Assembly (NCBI GenBank): GCA_029227815.1
Contig: CP118523.1
Span: 3,100,001-3,164,000 of the forward strand
DNA: 64,000 nt
Origin: Clostridiaceae bacterium M8S5
GTDB taxonomy: Bacteria > Bacillota > Clostridia > Tissierellales > MCWD3
Direction: 5' to 3'
Part shown: positions 7,777 to 17,814 of the stretch, piece after piece
How the letters are laid out: each line of letters opens with the position of its first letter
Position numbering within the stretch: position 1 is the stretch's first letter
Notes under the pieces: model-generated
What the model saw: only the letters and a program-made list of their open reading frames with translations
Databases searched by the model: none
What the model was told of the DNA's origin: nothing
Position numbers and translations under genes: made by a program

Positions 7777-8925
7777 TTATTCATATATATATAGCTTTTT
7801 ATCTCCTATTTTTTGTTTATCTATCTTATTTTCATTTTTTTTATTTACTGTAACAATATCTGCTACTCCATCGCTTATAAATCTTTTTTGTGGATATTTA
7901 TCAAACATTTCTAGGTATGCATATAAGCCAAATCTTCCAACGTTAGTTTCACTTGCTCTTACTCTTTTTATAGACATTGGATTGAAGTTCTTATCTATTG
8001 GTGAAACTGATGGACGAGCTCCAACGTTTAATATTGCTATATTATGGTACTCAAATCCTTTATAACTTCCTTTCTCTAATAAAGGCTGTAAATCTTTCAT
8101 TGGTCTTGCACCATTACATAAAGCATATGTGTTTATTTTATAATCAGAATCTATCATACTTTCTAAGAATTGTGCCTCTTTACCAATGTATTCTTGTATA
8201 GCTTTTACATTTTGATTTGACTTCTTTGACATATCATTATGTGATACTGTATGATTTCCTATATCCATGCCCTTATTCACTATATAATTTAGCTTATATT
8301 TTACTAAATCTTTTTGTCTAAAAGGATTAGATCCGTAAACAAAAAACGTTGCTTCTAACGGAAAATCTGGGTGTTCTTTGTTAAATGCTTCTAATATACC
8401 TACTGCACAATTTGGATCTACTGTTTTTTTACCGTCTTTTTCAATAATATTGAGATTGTTTTGCAAACCATCGTCAAATGTTAACACGACTGGTGTATAA
8501 CCTGCTGGTGTAGTTATATTGTTGTTAACAAAGTCTGTAAGTGAGATAGGTCTATATCCTTTCTCATACAGTACTTTTAAATCTTTCTTAAAATTCTCTG
8601 TTGTCCTAGCCCATTCTGATTCTTTGCCTGTTGTTATACTATGATACATTAACACCATAATCTCACCTGATTCGTTTGGCTTTAGTGTTAAGTCTATATC
8701 GCTTTCATCCTTCTTTGCTTCGTTATTTTTTTCAGAAGATATATTTTCTTCACCCTGTTTAGATTGCTTTTCTTGCTTTACTGCCTCTTTGTCTTGTTGC
8801 TCTTGTTCCTGTTTTACCTTTACATCATTTTTGTTGTCATTTTTAGCTATTTCATCATTTGAGCATGCTGCAAGTAATATTGTAGTTGCCATTACTGTAT
8901 ATAATGCTAATTTTTTTATCGCCAT
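7777..8925 (-). CDS. Lipoprotein polysaccharide deacetylase
   Basis: A 382-residue secreted lipoprotein. The signal peptide ends in LLAAC (lipobox Cys about 21), followed by a low-complexity Lys/Glu/Gln/Asn linker to about residue 80. The CE4 domain then starts at IMVLMYHSI, with motif 1 LTFDDG, motif 2 NHTVSHNDM and an AxCNGARP segment in place of the usual RxPxG. It presumably deacetylates a wall or capsule glycan outside the membrane. The linker suggests it spans part of the wall. It overlaps no neighbour but is tightly followed by YibE/F. Confidence 0.85.
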   Translation of the reverse strand: MAIKKLALYTVMATTILLAACSNDEIAKNDNKNDVKVKQEQEQQDKEAVKQEKQSKQGEENISSEKNNEAKKDESDIDLTLKPNESGEIMVLMYHSITTGKESEWARTTENFKKDLKVLYEKGYRPISLTDFVNNNITTPAGYTPVVLTFDDGLQNNLNIIEKDGKKTVDPNCAVGILEAFNKEHPDFPLEATFFVYGSNPFRQKDLVKYKLNYIVNKGMDIGNHTVSHNDMSKKSNQNVKAIQEYIGKEAQFLESMIDSDYKINTYALCNGARPMKDLQPLLEKGSYKGFEYHNIAILNVGARPSVSPIDKNFNPMSIKRVRASETNVGRFGLYAYLEMFDKYPQKRFISDGVADIVTVNKKNENKIDKQKIGDKKLYIYE

Positions 8926-8944
8926 GAATTTTACCTTCTTTCTC

Positions 8945-9640
8945 TTATCTTTTTATTCTCTTACTTCCTTTTGGACAACTTGATACACATACTCCACAAA
9001 CTGATCCTCTTCCAATATCTTTGTAATGCTCGCTCATATGGTTACTACATGCGATAACGTCTACTAAATCTTCTCTCGGTATGCCCACATGCCATAGGTT
9101 CCCTTTCAAAGCTATAGCTGGACAATTTATCACGCAAATATTACACTGCCCACATTTAGACTTTGAAATAGGTTCATCGTAATCTATCTGCATATCAGTT
9201 AGTACGGTTCCTAATCTTACTCTAGGACCATATTCATCTGTTATTAGACATGCATTCTTACCAATCCATCCTAACCCAGCTCTTACTGCTACTGTTCTAT
9301 GCTGAAAAAGTCCTGTATATGGATCGTCTTCAGTTTTCACTGTTTGTGATGCTGGAATTGCTAAAGCATAATAGCCTTCATTTTGTATCATAGTGGTGAG
9401 TGCTAATGTTATTTGATCAATAAGAAAATTTACTGTTCTATAGTGATGAAAGTATGTTTTAGTAGGTTTTTTTGTCACTTTGTCCATAATCGCATCGGAT
9501 AATCTAACCATTATAGAAATACCTGTAGTCAGGTTTTCTAAATCACCTGTTACTATACCTCTTAGGTCTGCTATCCCTACTTTAGATGCGCCCATTTGAT
9601 ACGATTTTTCAGACAATTTTTCTTTAATATCACTACTCAC
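8945..9640 (-). CDS. QueG-like double 4Fe-4S protein
   Basis: About 231 residues. The C-terminus carries two ferredoxin-type cysteine sets, CGQCNICVINCP and the partial CGVCVSSCP. The N-terminal two thirds resemble the epoxyqueuosine-reductase fold (AVRAGLGWIGKNACLITDEYGPRVRLGTVLTD). It is shorter than true QueG (about 380 residues) and lacks the HEAT extension, so tRNA modification is not assured. An earlier in-frame ATG at 9691 has no SD. The GTG at 9640 has AAGGGTGA four bases before it and is preferred. It may belong to the putative iron-sulfur oxidoreductase branch of the family. Confidence 0.75.
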   Translation of the reverse strand: MSSDIKEKLSEKSYQMGASKVGIADLRGIVTGDLENLTTGISIMVRLSDAIMDKVTKKPTKTYFHHYRTVNFLIDQITLALTTMIQNEGYYALAIPASQTVKTEDDPYTGLFQHRTVAVRAGLGWIGKNACLITDEYGPRVRLGTVLTDMQIDYDEPISKSKCGQCNICVINCPAIALKGNLWHVGIPREDLVDVIACSNHMSEHYKDIGRGSVCGVCVSSCPKGSKRIKR

Positions 9641-9855
9641 AGAATCACCCTTATTATATATTTTGTACTCTTTCTTAATTTTATAATCCATTTATGATTT
9701 TGTAAACAGATTTAATCAATTCTTAATAATCTTAATAACTGTTATATTTTTATTATATTTTGTATGTGTTTATTATTTTCTTTTGAAAAAGATACATGCA
9801 TATATTACTTTTATATGTTATAATTTACGTATTATTAAAAGTAAGAGGTGATTAA

Positions 9856-10389
9856 GTGTTTGCCAAAAATTCTCAGGAATTAGCTCAACACAAATTAGTC
9901 TTAATATATATTATTAGTGCTACAGATTTTGATATAACAAATATTGAAATTACTCAATTTGTACTAGAATCAAACTATATGAATTATTTTCTACTGCAAC
10001 AATATCTCGGTGAATTAATCGCATCAAATTTTGTAGTGGAGAATGATGTTAACGACATGAAATACTACAAATTAACTGAGCTTGGAAATAAAACGCTAAG
10101 GTACTTTAGCAATAATATTCCTCAAGCTATAAAAGACGAAATAGACCTAAAAGTAAAGGAAAACAATATACAAAAAATTAAGGAAAAGCAAATCATTGGA
10201 GATTTTTATAAAAAGAATGATTCTGAATATATTGTAGAACTGTCTGTTAAGGAAAATGATATTACAATTTTTAACATATCTTTGAATGTTGTATCTAGTA
10301 AACAAGCTAAACTCATCTGTAAAAATTGGAAAAAGAACCCTGATTTAATATACAAAAATATTATTAATCAATTGATTTCTAATAATTAG
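9856..10389 (+). CDS. DUF4364 family protein (winged-helix-like)
   Basis: A 177-residue protein typical of Clostridia. The N-terminus (LAQHKLVLIYIIS...ITNIEITQFVLE) and the segment LGELIASNFV resemble a PadR-like winged helix, followed by a beta-rich C-terminal half. A DNA-binding regulatory role is probable but unproven for the family. GTG start with AGAGGTGA. An extended -10 (TGnTATAAT at 9816-9824) lies 32 bp upstream with no clear -35. It ends at a hairpin shared with the converging beta-propeller gene. Confidence 0.8.
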   Translation: MFAKNSQELAQHKLVLIYIISATDFDITNIEITQFVLESNYMNYFLLQQYLGELIASNFVVENDVNDMKYYKLTELGNKTLRYFSNNIPQAIKDEIDLKVKENNIQKIKEKQIIGDFYKKNDSEYIVELSVKENDITIFNISLNVVSSKQAKLICKNWKKNPDLIYKNIINQLISNN

Positions 10390-10405
10390 TCTTTTTATGT
10401 AATAT

Positions 10406-10438
10406 AAAAGGGGATGTCTCATGTAAACATCTCCTCTA
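10406..10438. terminator. Bidirectional terminator
   Basis: AGGGGATGT and ACATCTCCT arms around an eight-base loop, lying between converging genes and serving both. Confidence 0.65.
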
Positions 10439-10442
10439 TAAT

Positions 10443-11378
10443 TTAAACAATTAACATTCCACTAGGCTCTTTTCCAACTTTAATCCTAGTTTTTATTTTT
10501 CCATTTTTATGATTAAAAACGATGATAATATTATTGAGTATATCGTTAATATATATATAGTTATCTATGTTTACCAAATTACAAGGCATTCCTCCAACAT
10601 GGTATCTTTTTGTATAATCAATTTCTCCAAATTCTATTTTATATAAGTAGCCATCACTTACATTAGGTGTGAATATAGAGTTCTCTGAAGTACAACAGAT
10701 GTTGTGTATCATATTGCAAACTTTAACTTCTTTTATTATATCTTTTTTTATTAAGTTATATATCATAATATGACTACTTAACATGCCATTTGACATCCCC
10801 GCTATGATGTATAAATTTTCTTTAAACATATAAAAATGAAGTGGATTATACGATAGTGGTACCCTTTCTATACTATAATCATATAAATCTATTATATCCA
10901 TGCTATATCCACTACTATTGGCTACAAATATTTTTTTATTTACATTATCTAATACTATTCCATGTGGTTTCTCCCCCACTGAAATATTCTCTATTAATTC
11001 AAAAGATTCTTTATCCACGACCGATACTGAATTTGAGTCACTATTTGATACAAATATCCTATCTTCAAACATTGCTAAATGTGTTGGGCATTTTCCAACA
11101 TAAGTATGGGATAATATATTATTTTCCTTTATATCGATTTTAAAAATGCTATTATCATACGAATTAACTGTATAAATTAAATCAGTCGTTTTGTCTCTAT
11201 ATAATTGATGAATCCCTACTTTTTCTACTCTATTAATACATTTTAACGTTCTATTATTAAAATGCATATCATATAAGGATTTAGTACGCACGTTAAAATT
11301 CTCATCATCAAAGGAAATAATAGATATTGAATCCTCTGCTGTGTTTGCTATCAATAGTTTTTTTGATTCAAAAATCAC
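10443..11378 (-). CDS. YVTN/beta-propeller repeat protein
   Basis: About 311 residues made of repeated four-stranded blades. Recognisable repeats include FVSNSDSNSVSVVDKESFELIENISVG and the next blade, IFVANSSGYSMDIIDL, the YVTN pattern. There is no signal peptide, so it may be cytoplasmic or may associate with the spore or surface by another route. The family usually acts as a binding scaffold. An upstream GTG at 11387 overlaps the SD. The GTG at 11378 with GGGGTGA in front is the better start. There is no partner gene nearby. Confidence 0.75.
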   Translation of the reverse strand: MIFESKKLLIANTAEDSISIISFDDENFNVRTKSLYDMHFNNRTLKCINRVEKVGIHQLYRDKTTDLIYTVNSYDNSIFKIDIKENNILSHTYVGKCPTHLAMFEDRIFVSNSDSNSVSVVDKESFELIENISVGEKPHGIVLDNVNKKIFVANSSGYSMDIIDLYDYSIERVPLSYNPLHFYMFKENLYIIAGMSNGMLSSHIMIYNLIKKDIIKEVKVCNMIHNICCTSENSIFTPNVSDGYLYKIEFGEIDYTKRYHVGGMPCNLVNIDNYIYINDILNNIIIVFNHKNGKIKTRIKVGKEPSGMLIV

Positions 11379-11456
11379 ACAACTCACCCCATAAAGACTT
11401 TTGGTTTATATAACAGTTTATGCGGTGTGTTTTTTTTTGTGAAAGTAATTAACTAT

Positions 11457-12755
11457 CTAATCTACTCTCTTTACTATTCTTCTGACATCTCCTATGATGT
11501 ATAAAGATCCAGAAAATATAATCAAATCATCTTCACAAGCAATATCCAATGCTTTATGTACAGCATCGCTGATTTTTGAATGTACATGAGTTATTTTATT
11601 GTACTTTTTTATTTTTTGTGCAAGCTCTGTAGCTTTCATAGCTCGTGGAAGCGTCGCCTCTGTAACTATTACTTCGTCTGCTAGTGGTACTAATTGTTCT
11701 ATACAATTTTCTACATCTTTATCTGCTAGCATACCTATCCCTAGTATTATTTTTTTGCCTTTATACAATGTTTGTACTGCTTTTCTAAGTTCTATTGCTG
11801 CATCTAGATTATGTGCCCCATCTATTATAAAGTTAGGATTATGAGATATTGTTTCTAATCTTCCCGCCCATCTAGTGTTTTTTAATCCTTCTTTTATAGC
11901 TTTTGTTGATATCTCTATTACACCTTTTTGTTTTAATTTTTCCAACAATAATATTGCTAACGCAGCATTATAAATCTGGTGCTCTCCTAATAGTTGTATC
12001 TTGATATTATCGTATTTTATATCTTTATAGTTAAAATCAAATATACTACCATCTTTAGCTATATCTATTATGGTTATATTGTTATAGTCAAAATCATAGT
12101 AATCAGCATTTTTATCTTTGACTACCTCAATTATTGATTCTTTTGCTTCTTCTTGCTGTGGATAAGAAAACACTATGCCATTATCTTTTATTATCCCTGC
12201 TTTTTCTTTAGCTATTTTATATAAAGTGTCTCCTAATATATCAACATGATCATAAGATATGGATGTTATCACTGAGGCTATTGTATTTTTTACTACGTTT
12301 GTAGCGTCGAACCTACCTCCTAGTCCTACTTCTAGGACTAAAAAATCCACTTTCTCCTCAGCAAAATACACCATCCCTATAGTTGTTACTATCTCGAATT
12401 CTGTAGGATGATTGTAGCCTCTTTCTATCATATCTTGAATAGCCAATTTAACTCTCTGAGTAATTTTACCTAGTCTATTTTCTGGTATGTGTTTTTCATT
12501 TATTCTTATTCTCTCTGTAAATGTTTCTAGGTACGGTGATGTAAAAAATCCTACTCTATAACCTTCTTCTTTTAATATATTCATTATATAAGAGGCAGTA
12601 GAACCTTTGCCATTAGTTCCAGCTATATGGATTATTTTAAGCTCATCTTGTGGATTTCCTAACAATTCTAGTAATTTAGTAATGTTTTCTAGCCCTAACT
12701 TACTTCCAAATTTTTTACTTCCATGTATATATTTTAATGCTTCTTTATAGTTCAT
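11457..12755 (-). CDS. folC: Folylpolyglutamate synthase / dihydrofolate synthase
   Basis: A 432-residue Mur-ligase-family enzyme adding glutamate to folates. The ATP-binding loop is HIAGTNGKGSTASYI (about residues 43-57). SPYLETFTERIRIN and VLEVGLGGRFDATNV follow, then DGAHNLDAA in the C-terminal domain. The length is normal. Its 5' region is shared with a divergent TPR gene at 12994. In many clostridia folC sits directly downstream of valS. Here that link is broken by the TPR/peptide pair. Confidence 0.95.
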   Translation of the reverse strand: MNYKEALKYIHGSKKFGSKLGLENITKLLELLGNPQDELKIIHIAGTNGKGSTASYIMNILKEEGYRVGFFTSPYLETFTERIRINEKHIPENRLGKITQRVKLAIQDMIERGYNHPTEFEIVTTIGMVYFAEEKVDFLVLEVGLGGRFDATNVVKNTIASVITSISYDHVDILGDTLYKIAKEKAGIIKDNGIVFSYPQQEEAKESIIEVVKDKNADYYDFDYNNITIIDIAKDGSIFDFNYKDIKYDNIKIQLLGEHQIYNAALAILLLEKLKQKGVIEISTKAIKEGLKNTRWAGRLETISHNPNFIIDGAHNLDAAIELRKAVQTLYKGKKIILGIGMLADKDVENCIEQLVPLADEVIVTEATLPRAMKATELAQKIKKYNKITHVHSKISDAVHKALDIACEDDLIIFSGSLYIIGDVRRIVKRVD

Positions 12756-12927
12756 TTTTTATCACTCCGTCTACTATTATCAAAACACTTAACTTTTATT
12801 ATAACATTTTTTTATTAAAGTTCATTAAATAATTAGGTAAATATTAATAAAAAATATTTTTTTAATTCAAATACAGTATTTGTAATACTTGAAAAAGTTT
12901 CCTGCAAAAAAATGGCATTTTTCGAGA

Positions 12928-12956
12928 TTGAACTATTTTCTATTTTATGGTATTAT
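12928..12956 (+). promoter_or_regulatory. Sigma-A-like promoter of the TPR/peptide pair
   Basis: TTGAAC, a 17-base spacer, then TATTAT, 38 bp before the TTG start. Just upstream (about 12890-12923) an imperfect inverted repeat (GAAAAA...TGC / GCA...TTTTTC) may be an operator. Confidence 0.6.
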
Positions 12957-12993
12957 TGAAATAATTTAAATATATTTGTAAGGAGTGACAATT

Positions 12994-13680
12994 TTGGAGC
13001 CTACTATTAACGACAAAACCATACTAAATATACAAGAAATATTCAAATATATTCATCATTTTAGATATGAAGAGGCTTTTCTATTATCTTCTAAGATAAT
13101 GGAGCGAAACGACAGTGGCGACCAACTATTTCATGAATGGGTAAAATCCTTAGCAGAGTTTTTTTCGTGTAAAAATCAAAAAACAGCTATTCAGCTTTTA
13201 GAAAAAATTAAACCTAAGAATATTGAAAATGATATTCACTTTAGAATTATCAATTCACTAATGTGCTTCTATATAGAAGCAAAAGACCGTAGAGGTTTTT
13301 TCAAATATATGAAGTCTCTTAATACGAGTTTACATATTTTAGATAATGATGACTTAATGATTAAGATACTTTGTAATTTTGCAAATGGTTTTTATGAATT
13401 TAAAAGTTACAAAGAAGCCTTAATATATTGTGAAAAAACAATAACTATAGCTCAGAAGAATAGATCTTTTGGGATTAATTTTTCTTTGGTTATAATGATA
13501 AAGATAATGTGTTTGCTTTATCTGGGAGAGGCTACTAAAGCTAATAAATTAAAAAAAGAATTTGAAGTTTTTGCAATACTAACTAATAATAAGAGTGATA
13601 TTAAATACTTACAAGATAATCTTAAAAAGTTTAATGAGGAGGTGGTAAATAATGAAAACTTCATTAAAAAAACTATATAA
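12994..13680 (+). CDS. TPR-type helical protein, possible peptide receptor
   Basis: About 228 residues, almost entirely helical. It has TPR-like helix pairs, for example FCNFANGFYEFKSYKEALIYCEKTITIAQ-type spacing near residues 130-160 and ALIYCEK with downstream LYLGEATKANKLKKEF. A TTG start is preferred because AAGGAG lies eight bases before it. The peptide gene starts inside its 3' end. TPR proteins with an overlapping small secreted peptide are the hallmark of RRNPP (Rap/PlcR/Rgg) quorum sensing. This one lacks an N-terminal HTH, so it would be Rap-like and act on a protein partner. The family assignment is inference from architecture. Confidence 0.6.
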   Translation: MEPTINDKTILNIQEIFKYIHHFRYEEAFLLSSKIMERNDSGDQLFHEWVKSLAEFFSCKNQKTAIQLLEKIKPKNIENDIHFRIINSLMCFYIEAKDRRGFFKYMKSLNTSLHILDNDDLMIKILCNFANGFYEFKSYKEALIYCEKTITIAQKNRSFGINFSLVIMIKIMCLLYLGEATKANKLKKEFEVFAILTNNKSDIKYLQDNLKKFNEEVVNNENFIKKTI

Positions 13681-13795
13681 CATAGCACTATTTTCAGTAT
13701 TCGTGCTACCTATAGCTGTAGATGAAATAGTACAAATAATTCGAAGTTTCCCAACAAGTCATTAGCTATTAATAAATATTGGACAAGTTTGTGAT
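13652..13795 (+). CDS. Small secretable peptide overlapping the TPR gene (47 aa, Phr-like)
   Basis: ATG 29 bases before the TPR stop codon, in the +2 frame relative to it, with a strong GAGGAGGTGG SD inside the TPR gene. The peptide has a Lys-rich start (MKTSLKKLYN), an uninterrupted hydrophobic core (IALFSVFVLPIAV) and a polar C-terminal tail ending INKYWTSL. This is the layout of exported pro-signalling peptides such as Phr, of which the last 5-10 residues become the signal. A terminator follows directly. Confidence 0.62.
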
Positions 13796-13799
13796 TTAA

Positions 13800-13836
13800 A
13801 TAAAGGGCTTAAGAATTTAATCTTATAGCCCTTTGT
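13800..13836. terminator. Bidirectional terminator between peptide gene and valS
   Basis: AAAGGGCTTAAGA pairs with TCTTATAGCCCTTT around a short loop, with T-rich flanks on both sides. It separates the plus-strand pair from the end of valS. Confidence 0.8.
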
Positions 13837-13855
13837 TTAGATTGATGATAACATT

Positions 13856-16507
13856 CTATTTATTAAGCATCCCTGCTAATCTTTCTTCTACTTTATCCAT
13901 CATAGTCTGATACTTATTTTGTTTTTGTTTTTCTTCTTCTACTAAGTGAGGTGGTGCTTTCTTTAAGAATCCTTCGTTTGAAAGTTTTCCCTTTACTCTT
14001 TTTAGTTCTCCCTCTAACCTTTTCTTCTCTTTTTGCAAACGCTCAATCTCTTTTTCCATATCTACTAGTTCATTCATTGGCAAGAATATCTCACAATCAT
14101 CTACTACTGTGGACATAGCATCTTCTTTAAATTCGTCTTTACTACCCAATATGCTTATATCTGATGCTGATGCAAGAGTTATAAAATATTCTTTAGCTTT
14201 CTTTAGCATTTCTTTTCTTTCGTCTGATTGAGTTACAAATACTATATTACATTTTTTAGAGTTCACAACATTCATTTCTGCTCTTATGTTTCTTATATTT
14301 TTAATAGCCTCCATAACGAACTGAAGAATTTTTTCGTCTTCTTTATATTCTCTGTTTGCATCATATCTAGGCCACTCACTAACCATAAGATCTTCGTTAG
14401 TCCCTCCAATATGCTGGAATATCTCTTCTGTGATAAATGGCATAAATGGATGTAATAGCTTCAATATATCTACTAATACTGATAATAATACGAACTTAAC
14501 AGTCTCTTTATCTTCTTCGTTATCTCCATATAACCTTGGTTTAACAATCTCTATATACCAATCACAATATTCATTCCAAATAAAATCATATATCTTATGT
14601 GCTGCCATTCCTAGTTCATATTTGTCTATATTGTATGATATCTCTTTAGCTGCTGTATTAACTCTAGATAGTATCCATTTATCTTCTGGCTTAAGTTCAT
14701 ATTTTTTACCCTTAGCTCTATCTAATGTATAGTCTCCCAAATTCATCATTACAAATCTTGAAGCATTCCAGAGCTTATTAGCAAAGTTCCTACTTGACTC
14801 TACTCTCTCGATGTTGAATTTCATATCATTTCCAGGTGAATTTCCTGTCACCAATGAAAATCTAAGCGCATCGGCTCCATACTGATCTATTATCTCTAAT
14901 GGGTCTATTCCATTACCTAATGATTTACTCATTTTTCTTCCTTGAGCATCTCTTACTAAGCCTGTGAGCATTACTTTATCAAAAGGTACTTCTCCCATAT
15001 TTTCTATTGAAGAAAATACCATTCTTACAACCCAGAAAAATATTATATCATAACCTGTTACTAGTACATCTGTTGGGAAGAAATATTTTAGTTCTTCTGT
15101 ATTTTCAGGCCACCCTAATGTTGAAAACGGCCATAGAGCAGAAGAAAACCATGTATCTAATGTATCTGAATCTTGACGGATGTTTTTACTACTACATTTA
15201 GTACATACACTTTGAGCATCTCTAGAAACTATAACTTCTCCACAATCATCACAATAATAAACTGGCAATCTATGACCCCACCATAGCTGTCTCGATATAC
15301 ACCAATCTCGAATATTTTCTAACCAATTCATATATATCTTCTTAAATCTCTCTGGTATAAACTTTATTTTTCCACTTTTTACAGCCTCTATCGCTGGCTC
15401 TGCTAAAGGCTTCATTTTAACAAACCATTGCTTTGATAATGATGGTTCAATAGTAGCCTTGCATCTCTCACAATGTCCAACATTATGAGCATGCTCTTCT
15501 ATATTTACAAGTAAGCCTTCCGCCTCTAAATCACTAACTATCTGTTTTCTAGCAGTATATCTATCTAATCCCGCATATCTTCCACCTTTTTCATTTATGG
15601 TTGCATCTTCATTCATTATTATGATTTGCTCAAGATTATGTCTTAATCCTATTTCATAGTCATTAGGGTCATGAGCAGGTGTTATTTTAACAGCCCCACT
15701 ACCAAACTCTTTTTCAACATAATCATCTGCTATTATTGGAATTTCTCTATTAACAAGTGGAAGTATTAATGTCTTACCTATCAAATTTTTATATCTTTCA
15801 TCTTCTGGATGCACAGCTACTGCAACATCACCAAGCATTGTCTCTGGTCTAGTTGTAGCAATTGTTAACCCAATATCTTCTCCTTTTACTGGGTACTTGA
15901 TATGCCATAGCTTTCCATTTTCATCCTTATGGTCTACTTCTGCATCTGAGATAGCTGTTTTACACTCTGGACACCAGTTTATTATCCTATTACCTCTGTA
16001 TATTAATCCTTTTTCATATAATCTAATGAAAACTTCTTCTACAGCATTGCTTAATCCCTCATCTAATGTAAACCTATCCTTTGACCAATCACAGGAAACT
16101 CCTAGTTTTTTAAGCTGTTTCTTTATGTTTCCTCCATATTTTTCTGTCCACTCCCAAGACTTCTCTAGGAATTTCTCTCTTCCTAGTTCTTCTTTTGATG
16201 ATCCTTCACTTTTTATTTTAGCTACTACTTTGGATTCTGTTGATATAGATGCATGATCTGTCCCTGGTAGCCACAGTGCTTCAAACCCTTGCATTCTTTT
16301 GTATCTTATAAGTGCATCTTGTATAGAGTTGTTTAACGCATGACCCATATGCAATATCCCTGTTACATTTGGAGGTGGCATCATTATAGTAAATGGTTCT
16401 TTATCTTTATTTACTTCTGCCTTGAAATTTCCCGATTCCATCCAATATTTGTACAATCTATCTTCGAACTCTTTTGGATTATATTTTTTTGCTAAATTTT
16501 CTTTCAT
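13856..16507 (-). CDS. valS: Valyl-tRNA synthetase
   Basis: An 883-residue class Ia synthetase charging tRNA-Val. Motifs: [15 protein letters not shown] (HIGH region, about residue 45), an editing domain with [17 protein letters not shown], a zinc-knuckle segment CDDCGEVIV...[19 protein letters not shown] (KMSKS) and a C-terminal coiled coil (about 815-880). Full length. SD AGGAGG. It lies 18 bp after a small membrane protein gene and downstream of a valine T-box, so it is controlled by uncharged tRNA-Val. Confidence 0.97.
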   Translation of the reverse strand: MKENLAKKYNPKEFEDRLYKYWMESGNFKAEVNKDKEPFTIMMPPPNVTGILHMGHALNNSIQDALIRYKRMQGFEALWLPGTDHASISTESKVVAKIKSEGSSKEELGREKFLEKSWEWTEKYGGNIKKQLKKLGVSCDWSKDRFTLDEGLSNAVEEVFIRLYEKGLIYRGNRIINWCPECKTAISDAEVDHKDENGKLWHIKYPVKGEDIGLTIATTRPETMLGDVAVAVHPEDERYKNLIGKTLILPLVNREIPIIADDYVEKEFGSGAVKITPAHDPNDYEIGLRHNLEQIIIMNEDATINEKGGRYAGLDRYTARKQIVSDLEAEGLLVNIEEHAHNVGHCERCKATIEPSLSKQWFVKMKPLAEPAIEAVKSGKIKFIPERFKKIYMNWLENIRDWCISRQLWWGHRLPVYYCDDCGEVIVSRDAQSVCTKCSSKNIRQDSDTLDTWFSSALWPFSTLGWPENTEELKYFFPTDVLVTGYDIIFFWVVRMVFSSIENMGEVPFDKVMLTGLVRDAQGRKMSKSLGNGIDPLEIIDQYGADALRFSLVTGNSPGNDMKFNIERVESSRNFANKLWNASRFVMMNLGDYTLDRAKGKKYELKPEDKWILSRVNTAAKEISYNIDKYELGMAAHKIYDFIWNEYCDWYIEIVKPRLYGDNEEDKETVKFVLLSVLVDILKLLHPFMPFITEEIFQHIGGTNEDLMVSEWPRYDANREYKEDEKILQFVMEAIKNIRNIRAEMNVVNSKKCNIVFVTQSDERKEMLKKAKEYFITLASASDISILGSKDEFKEDAMSTVVDDCEIFLPMNELVDMEKEIERLQKEKKRLEGELKRVKGKLSNEGFLKKAPPHLVEEEKQKQNKYQTMMDKVEERLAGMLNK

Positions 16508-16525
16508 CTTTATTCCTCCTATAAT

Positions 16526-16699
16526 TTATTGTTTAAAATATATTAACAATATTACAGCTATTATAGTAGCTAATAATCCACTACTTTTTATAATTAATAG
16601 TTGTTTTAAATTTTTTATTTTTCCTTTATGATATAGTCTATCAGCCCCAAAGACGACTACTCCGCTAAGTACTAGAAGTAATATACTTAATTTGTACAT
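16526..16699 (-). CDS. Small two-helix membrane protein between T-box and valS (57 aa)
   Basis: ATG with AAGGAG upstream, placed between the T-box terminator and valS, so it must be co-transcribed with valS under tRNA-Val control. Helix 1 covers about residues 4-19 and helix 2 about 40-54, joined by a basic loop (DRLYHKGKIKNLKQ). I do not recognise a family. Its link to valine starvation control is by position only. Confidence 0.6.
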   Translation of the reverse strand: MYKLSILLLVLSGVVVFGADRLYHKGKIKNLKQLLIIKSSGLLATIIAVILLIYFKQ

Positions 16700-16727
16700 T
16701 ATTTTACAACTCCTTTGTATTTGTATT

Positions 16728-16970
16728 AAAAAAAGCCTTCATCCCTAAGTAAGGACGAAGACTATATTCGCGGTACCACCTTAATTTCATAATACAAAAT
16801 AATTATGACTCTCAATAATAATATAACGGTTATAACCGTCTGAAGTTACTACTATTTCACTTCAAAAGCTCTAGAGCTACCTTCAACAAAATTCTACTAT
16901 AATGTTTCTCAGCCAATGAACATTACTCTCTGAAAGGTTATTTTGTTTACTCTTCTCCTTCATAGCCATT
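16728..16970 (-). promoter_or_regulatory. T-box riboswitch, valine-specific
   Basis: The minus strand carries the T-box sequence GGTGGTACCGCG (16780-16769) and a terminator hairpin ending at a T-run (about 16762-16730). Stem I contains an AGAGAGTAATG-like base. The specifier is read as GTA (16880-16878) in the context GAAGGTAGC, a valine codon, which fits valS. A stem III AGTAGTAACTTCAGACGG segment is present. Confidence 0.9.
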
Positions 16971-17006
16971 TATTAACTTTTAATTATTAACATTATCATA
17001 TAATTA

Positions 17007-17564
17007 TCATGATTTGTCAATATCTAATTCTTTGTTATGTTTGTTATGTTTAATATCCTTAAATCTAATCAAGTATTTTGAGAAAGCCAACATAGCTGTT
17101 AATATTGCTACTGAGATTATAACATAATTTAATATAGTGTTTATATTAAGTGCTACTATAAATATAGCTATGTAAAACATCAATGTTGATATTTTACCAT
17201 ATTTATTTGCAGCTACTACTGTCTTATCCATACGCCAAAACAATAAAGCTCCTCCAAATACCATTGCTAACTCTTTAATAACTATAAATAACAATACCCA
17301 TATTGGTAAATATTCTTTTAGGTATAAACAGAGTATCACTGTCACCAGCATTGTCTTATCTGCTAAAGGGTCTAATATTATTCCCCATTTTGTTATCATG
17401 TTATATTTTCTAGCAATATATCCATCCAATACGTCGGTAATCCCTGCGATGATAAAAATACATGTAGCATATAGCACGCTATACTTTGCATTAGAAAAAA
17501 ATACTAAAACATAAACAGGTACTAACGCAAATCTTATAGTTGTAAGAATGTTTGGTATATTCAT
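17007..17564 (-). CDS. pgsA: CDP-diacylglycerol-glycerol-3-phosphate phosphatidyltransferase
   Basis: A 185-residue integral membrane enzyme making phosphatidylglycerol phosphate. The CDP-alcohol phosphotransferase signature D-G-x2-A-R-x8-G-x3-D-x3-D is intact in DVLDGYIARKYN...WGIILDPLADK (about residues 44-70). About five helices. The N-terminal MNIPNILTTIRF is typical of PgsA. SD GAGGTGAAAG. Confidence 0.93.
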   Translation of the reverse strand: MNIPNILTTIRFALVPVYVLVFFSNAKYSVLYATCIFIIAGITDVLDGYIARKYNMITKWGIILDPLADKTMLVTVILCLYLKEYLPIWVLLFIVIKELAMVFGGALLFWRMDKTVVAANKYGKISTLMFYIAIFIVALNINTILNYVIISVAILTAMLAFSKYLIRFKDIKHNKHNKELDIDKS

Positions 17565-17814
17565 CTTTCACCTCATAATAACCTAGTGATGAACCACTAA
17601 ATCAATTTTTCAACATATGTATATTTTATAACATTTGGTTTATATATTCAACTTCAAAGTTGCTATATATCATTTTATTTATAGTATAACCTTATTTAAA
17701 TTTTAAAACAAATTAATTTAAATTTCAACTAAAATTTAACTATTTTAGCAAAGTGCTGTAACAAACGTTTTTTATTTGAATATCATAATCATAACTAAAT
17801 AAGGAGGTCTGATC

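Noticed and set aside
8945-9640. True epoxyqueuosine reductase (QueG)
   Set aside because: Too short, and the C-terminal repeat domain is missing. Kept as QueG-like only.
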